A DNA stretch of 64,000 bases. Origin: CAVRQM01 sp963838805 (GTDB lineage Bacteria; Pseudomonadota; Alphaproteobacteria; Acetobacterales; Acetobacteraceae). The DNA lies in assembly GCA_963838805.1 (NCBI GenBank), contig CAWISK010000003.1, positions 62,001 to 126,000 on the forward strand. The letters run 5' to 3'. The position numbers and the translations under genes were made by a program. Under the pieces are notes generated by a model. It had not been told where the DNA came from. It saw only the letters and a program-made list of their open reading frames with translations, and searched no databases. This document shows, one piece after another, positions 29,575 through 38,254 of the stretch (the stretch's first letter is position 1; each line of letters begins with the position of its first letter).

Positions 29575-30270
29575 GTGCGGCGGCGGATCGGTCTGGTGGT
29601 CTCGGCGATGCTGGCTTCGGCGCCCACGGTGCGGGCCGCTCAATCGCCCGTCGTGCTCGAATTGTTCACCTCGCAGGGCTGTTCGTCCTGCCCGCCGGCG
29701 GATGCGCTGCTCGGCCGGCTGAAGGCGGCGGACGCCGATGTGCTGCCGCTCAGCCTGCACGTGGATTATTGGAACCGCATCGGCTGGAGCGATCCGTTTT
29801 CCTCGGCCGCGGTGACGGCCCGGCAAAACGACTATGCGAAGTGGCTGGGCCAGGACGGCGTCTATACGCCGGAGCTGGTGGTGGATGGCGCGCTGGGGGT
29901 CGTGGGATCGGATCCCGGCGAGGTCGAGGCCGCGATCCGGCAAGCGCGGGCCGCGCACGCGCTTCTGCCGCCGATCTCCCTGCGGGCAAGCCGCGATTTG
30001 GGCGGGATCGAGATTGCCGTCGGCGCCGGACCTGGCCGCGGCCGGCTGCTGCTGGTCGGCTATGACGATCGCCACGTCACCGCAATCCCCAGCGGCGAGA
30101 ATGCCGGGCGGACCCTGACCGAGACGAACGTGGTCCGATCGCTCGTGCAACTGGCCGAGTGGTCGGGCCAGCCCGTCACGCTGCGGGCGACGCCGCCGGC
30201 CGGCGAGCATCTAGCCGTCCTGTTGCAGGCGGCGGACGGCCGGATGCTGGCCGCGCGCGCCTTGCCATAG
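29575..30270 (+). CDS. DUF1223 family secreted thioredoxin-like protein
   Basis: This 231-residue protein has a signal-like start (RRRIGLVVSAMLASAPTVRA). The mature N-terminus VVLELFTSQGCSSCPPADAL holds a CxxC pair in thioredoxin-fold context, followed by LSLHVDYWNRIGWSDPFSS, YTPELVVDGALGVVG and ETNVVRSLVQLAEW, which define DUF1223. The family is exported and presumed to act in periplasmic redox, but no substrate is established. The start is GTG 29575 behind GGGGAGG; an ATG at 29571 is out of frame. Confidence 0.9.
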   Translation: MRRRIGLVVSAMLASAPTVRAAQSPVVLELFTSQGCSSCPPADALLGRLKAADADVLPLSLHVDYWNRIGWSDPFSSAAVTARQNDYAKWLGQDGVYTPELVVDGALGVVGSDPGEVEAAIRQARAAHALLPPISLRASRDLGGIEIAVGAGPGRGRLLLVGYDDRHVTAIPSGENAGRTLTETNVVRSLVQLAEWSGQPVTLRATPPAGEHLAVLLQAADGRMLAARALP

Positions 30271-30288
30271 GCCGGATCGCCGCCGCGT

Positions 30289-30999
30289 TCAGTCGGATTC
30301 GTCCACCCCCAGGGCGCCGAGCAGCCGCGCGCGCAGCGGCTCCAGTGCCGGGCTGGCGTGGTGGCGTGGCCGATCCAGCTTCACCGCCACCTCATGCGCG
30401 ATGCGCCCGCCATCCAGCACCAGCACGCGGTCCGCGAGCAGCAAGGCCTCGTCCACGTCATGCGTGACCAGCAGCACCGATGGGCGGCGGCGTGCCCAGA
30501 TCGAGGCGACCAGAGCCTGCATCCGCAGCCGCGTCAGCGCGTCGAGCGAGGCGAACGGCTCGTCGAGCAGCAGCAAATCCGGATCGCGGACCAGCGCGCG
30601 CGCGAGGCCCACACGCTGCGCCTCGCCGCCCGACAGGGTGACGGGCCAGGCGTCGAGCCGGTCGGTCAGCTCCACCTCCGCGAGCGCCGCGGCGGCGCGC
30701 GCATAGGCGTCCGGCCGCGCCAGGCCCAGCGTCACGTTCTGCCAGACGCGCCGCCAAGGCAGCAGCCGCGGCTCCTGGAACACCATGACGCGCGAGCGCG
30801 GCAGCGCCAGCTCGCCGCCCTGCACCGGATCGAGACCGGCGAGGCAGCGCAGCAGCGTCGTCTTGCCCGAGCCGCTGCGACCCACGAGCGCCACGAAGGC
30901 GTTGTCGGCGATGTCGAGATCAAGCCCGTCCAGGACCGTGTGGGCGCCGAGCCGGCGGACCACTCCGCGCACGCGGACGGGCACCTGCCGCCTGCTCAC
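30289..30999 (-). CDS. ABC transporter ATP-binding protein (nitrate/sulfonate/taurine type)
   Basis: This is a 236-residue ATPase with Walker A VGRSGSGKTTLLRCLAGL, Q-loop VMVFQEPRLLPWRRVWQNV, signature LSGGEAQRVGLARAL, Walker B LLLLDEPFASLD and H-loop LLVTHDVDEALLLADRV. The LLPWRRVWQNV segment is typical of the SsuB/TauB/NrtD group. No permease or binding-protein gene is adjacent. The start GTG 30999 overlaps the SDR stop as GTGA, so this ATPase is coupled to an enzyme gene. Longer open frame to 31437 runs antisense-register through the SDR and is not part of it. Confidence 0.9.
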   Translation of the reverse strand: MSRRQVPVRVRGVVRRLGAHTVLDGLDLDIADNAFVALVGRSGSGKTTLLRCLAGLDPVQGGELALPRSRVMVFQEPRLLPWRRVWQNVTLGLARPDAYARAAAALAEVELTDRLDAWPVTLSGGEAQRVGLARALVRDPDLLLLDEPFASLDALTRLRMQALVASIWARRRPSVLLVTHDVDEALLLADRVLVLDGGRIAHEVAVKLDRPRHHASPALEPLRARLLGALGVDESD

Positions 31000-31754
31000 C
31001 CGCGGCCGATGAACGGCATCGTGGTCGCCATGATGGTGATGAACTGCACGTTCGCCTCCGGCGGGAGGGCCGCCATCTGCGCGATGGTGCGGCCGACCAG
31101 GGCCACGTCCATCGTCGGCTCCGGCTTGGTGCTGCCATCGGCCTGCGGCACGCCGCCGCCCATGCGCGCGGTCATCGCACTCGCGGCATTGCCGATGTCG
31201 ATCTGGCCGCAGGCGATGCCGTGCTCGCGCCCGTCCAGCGAAATCGAGCGGGTGAGGCCGGTGATGGCGTGCTTGCTCGCGGTATAGGCGGCCGAGCCCG
31301 GGCGCGGCACATGCGCGGAGATCGAGCCGTTGTTGATGATGCGCCCGCCCTGCGGCCGCTGGTCGCGCATCATGCGGAAGGCCGCGTTCGCCACCAGAAA
31401 GGCGCCATCGAGGTTGACGCCGATGACATGGCGCCACTGCCCCCAGCTCATCTCGCCGAAATTGGTGGCGCGCGTGTTCGAGCCGGCGTTGTTGAACAGC
31501 AGGTCGAGCCGGCCAGGGGAGTGCGCGATCGACGCGAACAGGGCGGCGACGGAATCCGGATCGCTGACATCGGCAGCAACGGGGATCGCGTGGGCGGCGT
31601 GCTCGCCCGAGAGCTTAGCGGTTTCCTCCAGCGCCTCGGCACGGCGGCCCGTCAGCACCACCCGCCAGCCATCCTCCAGCAGCGCATGGGCCGCCGCCCG
31701 CCCGATGCCGCTGCCCGCGCCGGTCACCAGCGCCACCTTGCCATGCCGTTCCAT
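30996..31754 (-). CDS. SDR family oxidoreductase
   Basis: This is a classical short-chain dehydrogenase of 252 residues: cofactor loop ALVTGAGSGIGRAAAHALL, Arg after strand 2 (LTGRRAEAL) favouring NADP, LLFNNAGSNTRAT, catalytic Ser in NNGSISAHVP and YTASKHAITGL (YxxxK). A distinctive C-terminus has VQFITIMATTMPFIGRG. The start ATG 31754 is the family-consistent one. The ABC ATPase follows with a 4-base overlap, and the dihydroxyacetone kinase genes are divergent 117 bases away. Substrate unknown; a role in polyol or sugar oxidation near the kinase is inference. Confidence 0.9.
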   Translation of the reverse strand: MERHGKVALVTGAGSGIGRAAAHALLEDGWRVVLTGRRAEALEETAKLSGEHAAHAIPVAADVSDPDSVAALFASIAHSPGRLDLLFNNAGSNTRATNFGEMSWGQWRHVIGVNLDGAFLVANAAFRMMRDQRPQGGRIINNGSISAHVPRPGSAAYTASKHAITGLTRSISLDGREHGIACGQIDIGNAASAMTARMGGGVPQADGSTKPEPTMDVALVGRTIAQMAALPPEANVQFITIMATTMPFIGRG

Positions 31755-31871
31755 GATGCATCCCTGTGGTGATCGCCCGGAGTATGGCCGGACCTTCGCC
31801 CGGCAGACAGCCCGAGGCTTGCCCGCGCGGGCCTGCTTTGTCACGTTCGCGCAAAACCGGGAGGGGCTGCG

Positions 31872-32474
31872 GTGGTGATGGACGAGGCGCTGCGGCGCCG
31901 CCTGGTGCAGGCAATGGCCGAATTGGTGATCGGCCATGTCGATGAGCTGTCGGACCTCGACGCGGCGGCGGGCGACGGCGATCATGGACTCAACATGCAG
32001 CGCGGCTTCCGCGCCGTGCTGGACAAGCTCGACACCATTGCCGGCAAGCCTTTGCCGGAGGCGGCGCAGGAACTGGGCCGCACCCTGGTCATGACGGTGG
32101 GCGGCGCCTCCGGGGCGATCTTCGGCACCGCGTTCATGGCGGCGGGCAAGGTGCTGCCGCCCGATCCTGGCCGGGCCGATGCGCTGGCGGCGCTGGAGGC
32201 CGCGATCGACGCGGTGCGCGCGCGCGGCAAGGCCGAGCCTGGGCACAAGACGATGCTGGACGTGCTGGCGCCGGTCGCCGAGGCGCTGCGCCAGGGCGAG
32301 TCCGGCGTCGCCGGCACGGCCGAACGCGCCGCCCTGGCCACCGCGTCGATGCAGGCGGTGCGCGGGCGGGCTTCCTTTCTGGGCGAGCGCAGCATCGGCC
32401 ATGTCGATGCCGGCGCGCGCTCGGCCGCCTTGATCATTGCCGCACTGTGCGGCGTGCTGGAGCAAGCCGCATGA
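31872..32474 (+). CDS. dhaL: Dihydroxyacetone kinase subunit DhaL
   Basis: DhaL is the nucleotide-binding subunit. The 200 residues include LSDLDAAAGDGDHGLNMQRG, whose aspartates coordinate the Mg-ADP, TVGGASGAIFGTAFMAA and GHKTMLDVLAP, ending with RSIGHVDAGARSA. GTG 31872 is given; GTG 31875 or ATG 31878 are equally possible behind GGGAGGGG. The stop overlaps dhaK as ATGA. The order L then K, with no dhaM phosphotransferase gene in view, leaves open whether phosphate comes from ATP or from a PTS protein elsewhere. Confidence 0.95.
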   Translation: MVMDEALRRRLVQAMAELVIGHVDELSDLDAAAGDGDHGLNMQRGFRAVLDKLDTIAGKPLPEAAQELGRTLVMTVGGASGAIFGTAFMAAGKVLPPDPGRADALAALEAAIDAVRARGKAEPGHKTMLDVLAPVAEALRQGESGVAGTAERAALATASMQAVRGRASFLGERSIGHVDAGARSAALIIAALCGVLEQAA

Positions 32475-33479
32475 AGAAGCTGATGAACGGCGCCGAGACG
32501 CTGCTCGCGGAGAGCCTGGACGGGCTCGCCGCCGCCCATGCCGATCTTGTGACGCTGGGTGAGGGCCGCAAATTCGTGCGCCGCGCGCGCCTGAAGCCGG
32601 GCAAGGTGGCGCTGGTCTCCGGCGGCGGCAGCGGCCACGAGCCGCTGCATGCGGGGTTCGTCGGCCACGGAATGCTGGACGCCGCCTGTCCCGGCCAGGT
32701 GTTCACCGCACCCACGCCCGATCAGATGGTAGCCGCCGCCGAGGCGGTCGAGACCGGCGCCGGCGTGCTGTTCATCGTCAAGAACTACGAGGGCGACGTC
32801 ATGGCATTCGACATGGCGCGCGAGATGATCGGCGGCCGCACCGACACGGTGCTGGTGGCCGACGACGTGGCGGTGCCGAGATCGACCTATTCCACCGGAC
32901 GGCGCGGCGTGGCCGGCACGCTGGTCGTGGAGAAGATCGTGGGGGCCGCGGCCGAGCGGGAATGGGATCTGGGGGCGCTGAAGGCGCTGGGCGAGCGGGT
33001 GACGGGCTCCACGCGCTCGATGGGTGTGGCGCTGACCAGTTGCACGGTGCCGGCGGCGGGCAGGCCCACTTTCGCGCTGGGCGAGGACGAGATGGAGGTG
33101 GGCGTCGGCATCCACGGCGAACCGGGGCGGCGGCGCGAGAAGCTGGCACCCCTGGACGCCCTGGCCGCCGAGATGACGACCGCTCTGCTCGACGATCTGG
33201 ACGAGGCGGTGGGAGAGCGCGTGCTGCTGTTCGTCAACGGCTTCGGCGCCACGCCGGCGATGGAGCTGTACGCGATGTACCAGTGCTGCTCGAGCGCGGA
33301 TCGAGGCACGCGGGCTTTCGGTGGTGCGGTCGTTGGTCGGCAGCTACGTAACCTCGCTGGACATGGCGGGGTGCTCGCTGACGGCCTGTGCGATGGATCG
33401 GGACATGTTGGAGCTGTGGGATGCTCCGGTCGCAACGCCGTCGCTGCGCTGGGGGACGCCGACGGGGCTGTTCGACTGA
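32471..33479 (+). CDS. dhaK: Dihydroxyacetone kinase subunit DhaK, two frameshifts
   Basis: This is the substrate-binding subunit. GGGSGHEPLHAGFVGHGMLD is the Dha-binding region and VGVGIHGEPG contains the His that forms a hemiaminal with the ketone. The main frame is sound to about residue 270 (FVNGFGATPAMELYAMYQ). Then VLLERG and IEARGLSVVRSLVGSYVTSL follow in two further frames to a stop at 33477-33479, after WGTPTGLFD. Two missing bases, near 33283 and 33303, restore a protein of about 336 residues, the usual DhaK size. ATG 32471 overlaps the dhaL stop. Related kinases act on other short ketoses, so the exact sugar is uncertain. Confidence 0.92.
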
Positions 33480-33996
33480 GCCGCCGGGTGCTTCGGGCCG
33501 GGCGTTGCCGGGCTGAGCGTTGCCGGGTTGGGCGTTGCCGCGCTGGCCGTTCCGGGAGCCGCAGGCAGGGCGGCGGGCGCAACGCCAGCATCCGGCAGAG
33601 CGGCCGCAGGATGCGGCGCGCCTGCGGAGCGGCGGCGATCAGCGCGGGGATGTCCGGATCCGCGAGCAGGTGATCGAGTTGCCCGCCATAGGCGGCCGCC
33701 TGCGGCACCAGCCGGACCAGCCAACCGAAGCCGCCCGGCACGGCGGGCGAGGGAAGCGGCTTGCCAGGACGCGGGGCACGGGTGCGATGCCGGGCAGGGC
33801 GCGGACCACGGCTGGCCTGTTCGCCAAGGGCGGTCAAACGCACCGCCATGCGACTGAGCCTGCCCCAGACCAGAAGCAGCAACTGCCCAGCCTCGCGATG
33901 CCTTGCGGCCCGGACTGCGACAACCTGGCCCAGCCCCGCCAGGATCAGGGCGAGGCGGGCGGCAAGTCCAATTGAGGCGGGGAGACCAAGAGGCAC
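33480..33996 (-). CDS. Lineage-type hypothetical protein, 3' end unresolved
   Basis: The minus frame is open from 34119 to 32887. The part from GTG 33996 looks coding: PLGLPASIGLAARLALILAG, a basic middle, then PGGFGWLVRLVPQAAAYGGQ, LDHLLADPDIPALIAAAPQ and ARRILRPLCRML. After that the sequence becomes Arg/Pro repeats (33480-33560) and then antisense to dhaK, so the real stop or a frameshift lies near 33480. I have the impression that similar proteins occur in acetic acid bacteria but cannot name a family. A LexA-type box sits immediately upstream. Coordinates mark the plausible extent, not exact ends. Confidence 0.5.
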
Positions 33997-34011
33997 GAAC
34001 AAAACAAGAAC
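33997..34011 (-). promoter_or_regulatory. LexA (SOS) box, GTTC-N7-GTTC
   Basis: The plus strand reads GAAC-AAAACAA-GAAC, that is GTTC-N7-GTTC on the minus strand, the alphaproteobacterial LexA consensus. A TTGACA element lies upstream at 34027-34032 (minus strand). The box is directly before the start of the hypothetical gene ending near 33480, so DNA damage probably induces it. Confidence 0.6.
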
Positions 34012-34356
34012 ATTATTCGCCCCCGATGTCAAGGCGTTTTCGCGGCTGTGTAGGTAGCAGGCGGTCTGTCCGGTGAGTTTGGGCTTTGCGGCCCGCATAA
34101 TGCGGGGCCGCAGCCTCACCCAAACCTCTCCTCTGAGGACGAGGGCTTCTTGCTTCTCCCGCTTTCTCAGGGCGAGGGTCGGGGCGAGGGTGTCGCCGGG
34201 CGGGTCGCGTCAGGTCGCTAAAAAGCATCGTCATGGCCCGACCAAAGAGCGCCGATCGATGGGCGCGCACGCGGCCTGAGTCGGGGATCACCTCTAGCCA
34301 TCAACGCGACCGGGCAGGTTGCGATCCTGCCCGGTCCTGATACGCGCGCAGTCAGG
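34012..34356. other. Intergenic region before the kelch-like cluster
   Basis: No coding signal is convincing here. The region holds the TTGACA element at 34027-34032, a near-palindrome CCCGCATAATGCGGG around 34096-34112, and the hairpin at 34309-34335. Short open frames are unconserved by eye. Confidence 0.4.
34309..34335 (-). terminator. Hairpin after kelch-like gene A
   Basis: A perfect 10-bp stem ACCGGGCAGG/CCTGCCCGGT with a 7-base loop lies 21 bases downstream of the gene A stop. No U tract follows on the minus strand, so it may be a 3' stabiliser or a weak terminator. Genes B and C have comparable hairpins. Confidence 0.5.
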
Positions 34357-35989
34357 TCAGTTCACGGTGACGCTGACCGGCTTGGACGGAATGCCGTTGG
34401 CCACGACCTGGAGCTTGCTGGCGCCGGTCTCGGTCCCGGCCAGAACATCGAAGTAGGTCCAGACCAGCATCGAGCCGGTGGCGACCCCCATCGTGCTATG
34501 GTCATGCGTGCGCGCATAGAACACATGGCCGGTGGCGTTGTTGGTGATGCGAACCAGCGGATAGTTGGTGGCGCACTGCTCCTCGTCGCCCACGGTGCAG
34601 GCTTGCGACAAGCCGTTGAACTGCGAGCCGCTGATCTTATAGGTGCCGCCAATGCTGATCGATGACGGCGCCGAGCTGATCGTGGGCGCCCAGGCCTGCT
34701 GATAGGTGCCGGTCGGAGTGAAGATCTGCACGGTGACGCCCATGGCCAGCACTTGGCCGGAGGGAAGCGGCAACAGGCTCGATCCAGGCTCGACACCGAC
34801 CGACAGCGGCTTGAACGTGGTGCCGTTGAACTCGTACAGTGTCGAGAAGGGAGCGTTCGCCTGCGCCCGTTTCGCCATCATGGCGGACACGGTCGCGGAT
34901 TCGACGAGATGGAACTTGTCGCCCTCGACGAGCACGTTGCCACTCGGTTCCAGGACACCAAAATTGTCGCCGGCGTCGTCGCCGGGCAGGAAGTTTGGCC
35001 CGGCGGTCCAGGTACCGGACGTGGGGCCGGTCGGCTTATAGATGGCGGTGCGCCCCTCCGGCTGGTTTCCGCTTTGGATCGAGCCGGTGGCGAACACCGT
35101 TCCGTCCGGTCGCAGGATCGCCGGCCCGATTTCGCCCGGCGGATTATAGATTCGGTGCCCGTGATCGAACGGAATGCAGCATGCGTACCGCGGTGATGGC
35201 AGGAGGACAGGCGTGCGCCCCTGAGTGATCCAGTGATAACCGGTCGGATGAGGGGCGGGAATCAGGCGTTCGCTATTCAGCGCGTCCTGTACGTCAACCG
35301 TCAGGATCGAGCCGTCAGGCAGCAGGGTGAAACCTTCCTCGGCATTGAAGTCCGCCTTGCCGTTCGCCGAGCCGCCATACTGAATCCAGGTCAGGCTTTT
35401 CGGAACCAGTGCCACGTCGCGCTTGGTGATCTTCTGACCCACCAGCAGATTGCCGCCGGGCAGCACGGTGGTCGGCGAGTTGCCGAAATTCCTGTAACCG
35501 TTATTTGTTCCGCCAAAAGCCAGCGGCGGCACCACCGGTGTCCAGGTATTGGTAAAGGGACTATAGACAGCGGTCTCGTTGGTCAGCGTGAAGGTAAAAC
35601 TGTTACCTGTGTACTCGCCGCCGACCATGGCGAGTCGGCCGTCGGCGAGCACGGCCCCGCCGCCGGCGTCGGGTTCATACGGTACGATCTTTCCCGGTTT
35701 CACGTATGTTATGGCGTCCGCCACCCGCGACCAGGTGCCATTCAGATAACTGCCCGTATTGTCGGGAGTGAGCTTGAACCAATGACTCAGGCTGCCCGTG
35801 GGGCTGCCATGGCCGTTGACCACTTGGCGAGAGCCCTGCACCAGGGCCGTCCCGTCCGTCATCACGAAGCCGTATGTCGGGATTTCCGGCGGTTGGTTCT
35901 TTAGAGTTCTGTATGGTCTGGGCCTGAGACGCGCCGCCTGCTGCTGCAAACAGTGCGGCAGCCGCTATAGAACTGTGCTTCAGTGACAT
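34357..35989 (-). CDS. Secreted kelch-like/galactose-oxidase-like beta-propeller protein, copy A, frameshifted
   Basis: ATG 35989 gives the signal peptide MSLKHSSIAAAALFAAAGGA ending in QAQ. After TIQ the frame breaks near 35910 (one extra A), and TLKNQPPEIPTYGFVMTDGT continues the protein for over 500 residues. Propeller-like repeats are seen: VLADGRLAMVGGEY, PTTVLPGGNLLVGQ, FTLLPDGSILTVD, AILRPDGTVFATG, GVLEPSGNVLVEGD, LLPLPSGQVLAMG. A C-terminal Ig/E-set-like domain has NYPLVRITNNATGHVFYART and HDHSTMGVATGS. The fold resembles kelch/galactose-oxidase-like proteins, but the copper Tyr-Cys site was not identified, so an enzymatic role is open. Own promoter and 3' hairpin. Confidence 0.72.
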
Positions 35990-36028
35990 TTCCTTGCCTT
36001 TCATGGACGTTCGTGTCGGAACGGAAAT

Positions 36029-36043
36029 CCCCGCAATGCGGGG
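36029..36043 (-). other. Leader hairpin of kelch-like gene A
   Basis: CCCCGC-AAT-GCGGGG forms a tight 6-bp stem in the predicted 5' leader, between the -10 element and the start codon. Copies B (37999-38008, 3 bp) and C (39892-39903, 4 bp) keep smaller C-run/G-run versions at the matching position. Confidence 0.4.
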
Positions 36044-36062
36044 ACCAAAGGCCAGCGAACGG

Positions 36063-36092
36063 ACCATAGGGTAACGGATTGCCAATGCGCAA
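36063..36092 (-). promoter_or_regulatory. Promoter of kelch-like gene A
   Basis: On the minus strand TTGCGC (36087-36092) is followed after exactly 18 bases by TATGGT (36063-36068). The same layout occurs before genes B and C. Transcription would start about 65 bases before ATG 35989. Confidence 0.6.
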
Positions 36093-36309
36093 TGGCATTC
36101 TCTCACCGACCGGGTTCGCAGCAGGAAATAGCAATTTCCCATTCGGCAGACTATCAACTTGGCAATCAATCATGCCGCCCGGCACCCATTCCCGACTGAA
36201 AGTTTCGTCGCGCGCAGCCGTACTCGCGACAACTTTGCAGGTAGAATCACCAACCGTTCGGACGCAGGCAAATGGTTCGTTGATCTTATGAACTGGTCCG
36301 CGGACACAG

Positions 36310-36348
36310 CATGACCGGTACCCGGATTTGATCCGGAGACCGGTCATG
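36310..36348 (-). terminator. Long hairpin after kelch-like gene B
   Basis: CATGACCGGT and CCGGAT arms pair with ATCCGG and ACCGGTCATG around a TTG loop (16 bp with one 2-base internal mismatch). It begins 38 bases after the gene B stop. There is no U tract on the minus strand. Confidence 0.5.
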
Positions 36349-36386
36349 ACAGTCGCAGGACAGTTGAAGGCGGCGGCAGCGCGCCG

Positions 36387-37952
36387 TCAGTTCACGGTAA
36401 CCCTCATAGGCTTCGAGGCAATGCCGTTCGCCACCACTGCGAGCGAGCTGGGTCCGGTCTCGATCGAAGCGGGAACGTCGAAATTGGTCGAGACGATCTT
36501 CGATCCGGTAGCCACCCCCATCGTGCTGTGGTCGTGCGTGCGTGCATAGGTCACGTCACCCGTGGCGGCGTTGATGATGCGTACCAGCGGGTAGTTGGTC
36601 GCGCACGAATTCTCGTCACCATAGTTGCATGCCTGGGACAGACCGTTGAATTGCGTGCCGGTGATCGTATAGGTGCTGCCGTGCGTGACGTGCTGGGAAC
36701 AGTGGCGATCGTCGGCGCCCATGCCGGGTTCGGTGTGGCGGAACTGGCGCTCGGCGTGAAGATCAGTGTATTGGAGGCCATCACCAGAACGCCGCCGTTG
36801 GGCAGCGGCAGCAGGCTGCTGCCGCCGGGCAGCTTGACCGGCAGCGGCGTCAGGTGGGTGCCGTCGAACTCATACAGCGTGGCATAGATGGCTGCCGCGC
36901 GCTTGGCCGCCATGACGGGCATGTTGGCCGCTTCGACGGAATGGAACTGGTCGCCCTCGACCAGCACGTCGCCGTTCGGCTCCAGTGTCGCGAAATTGTC
37001 GCCAGCATTGTCGCCAGTCTGGAAGTCAGGTCCGGTGGTCCACATGCCGGGATCGGTGGTGGTCGGTCCCGGATGATAAACAGCGGTATGCCCGGCGGTT
37101 CCGCCGAAATTCGGCAGAGACCCGGTGGCGAATACCGTGCCGTCAGGACGCAGCATCGCCGGTCCGATCTCGCCGGGCGGGTTGTAGATCTTCCGGCCCT
37201 TGTCGAAGGGAATGCAGCACGTATCGGACGGTGATCTGAGGTCGACCGGCGTTGGACCATCGCTTATCCAGTGCCATGCCGCGGGACGGACGGCCGGGAT
37301 GTAACGCTCGCTATTTGGCGAGGAGAACATATCGACGGTCAGGATCGAGCCGTCCGGCATGAGGTTCCAGCCCTCCTCGGCATTGAAATCCTTCTTGCCT
37401 TTGTCGTTATACAGGGCCCAGCTCATGGTTTTCGGATCAAAGCCGACATCGCGCCGTGTGGTTTTCTGCCCGACCAGCAGCACGCCGTTCGGCAATACGG
37501 CAGTGGGCGAATCGCCAAAGTTCTGGAAGGTGTTGGCCAGCGGCATCTTGACCCAGCTATTGGCGACGGGGTCGTACAGCGCGCCCCGATTTGACAGGGT
37601 AAAGACGGTGTTGTTGCCGATATATTCGCCGCCGATGATCGCCAGCCTGCCGTCAGCCAGCAACCCGCCGCCCACGTAAAGAGGCGAGTATGGGGCGTTC
37701 GCCACCTGCGACCATGTGCCGTTGAGATAGCTGCCTTTGCTATCGGGCGTGAGCTTGAACCAATGGTTCAGGCTGCCATGCCCGCCAAAGGGACTTCCTT
37801 GGGCGAGGACAGTGCCGTCGGTCATCAGGAAGCCTTGAGGTTAGAAATTCCGGCGCCTGATTTTTCAGGGTCTTGATTGTCTGCGCGTGGGACGCGCCAG
37901 ATGCCGCGATCAGCAGCGCCGCTGCTGCCGCCGTCTTGTGTTTCAAAGCCAT
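36387..37952 (-). CDS. Secreted kelch-like/galactose-oxidase-like beta-propeller protein, copy B, two frameshifts
   Basis: The signal peptide starts at ATG 37952 (MALKHKTAAAAALLIAASGA, then SHAQ). Breaks near 37838 (one extra base) and 36690 (one missing base) are both bridged by homology to copy C: QTIKTLKNQAPEF, then MTDGTVLAQGSPFGGHG, then VTHGSTYTITGTQFNGLSQA. Propeller-blade motifs recur (LLADGRLAIIGGEY, AVLPNGVLLVGQ, AMLRPDGTVFATG, ATLEPNGDVLVEGD). The C-terminal domain ends KPMRVTVN. The repaired length is about 520 residues, exported by the Sec route. Function unknown; see copy A for fold reasoning. It has its own promoter with the shared 18-base spacer. Confidence 0.72.
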
Positions 37953-38025
37953 TTCCTCGCCTTTCGTGGACGTTTTCATCGCTGCAAAAGCCTCGTCACC
38001 CGCAAGGGGCAATACGAGCGGTGGC

Positions 38026-38055
38026 ACCATAGGCGCGCCGATTTTCGTCATTCAA
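38026..38055 (-). promoter_or_regulatory. Promoter of kelch-like gene B
   Basis: TTGAAT (38050-38055) and TATGGT (38026-38031) on the minus strand are separated by 18 bases. The surrounding 130 bases are similar to the region upstream of gene C, so the promoter was duplicated with the gene. Confidence 0.6.
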
Positions 38056-38195
38056 CTGTTTGCGGACGCAATCGCCGCAACGTGTTCGCGGCAACTGCAA
38101 GGGTCAGGTCACGACCCGCTCAAACGCAGGCACATAACTTCCCTTGACAACCCTCTCCCACGCCAGGAGAGCGTTGTTTCTGCTTTTTCATTGCT

Positions 38196-38227
38196 GCGGG
38201 CTCTGACTGCGTGCAGACAGAACCCGC
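38196..38227 (-). terminator. Hairpin after kelch-like gene C
   Basis: GCGGGTTCTG and CAGAGCCCGC (minus strand) form a 10-bp stem with one G-U pair and a 12-base loop, 27 bases after the gene C stop. The following bases are A-rich rather than U-rich. Confidence 0.45.
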
Positions 38228-38254
38228 AGTGACGGATCGACAGCGGCGCCGGTA

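Larger units (their letters stand above)
35990..36386. other. Intergenic region between kelch-like genes A and B
   Basis: These 397 bases hold the gene A leader and promoter and the gene B 3' hairpin. The remaining 36093-36309 is AT-richer with no supported gene; open frames through it are antisense or lack conserved sequence. Confidence 0.5.
37953..38254. other. Intergenic region between kelch-like genes B and C
   Basis: These 302 bases contain the gene B leader and promoter (38026-38055) and the gene C 3' hairpin (38196-38227). Nothing else is supported. Confidence 0.5.

Noticed and set aside
34096..34112. CCCGCATAATGCGGG near-palindrome as an operator
   Set aside because: It is isolated, with no second copy and no gene start nearby; it could be chance in GC-rich DNA.
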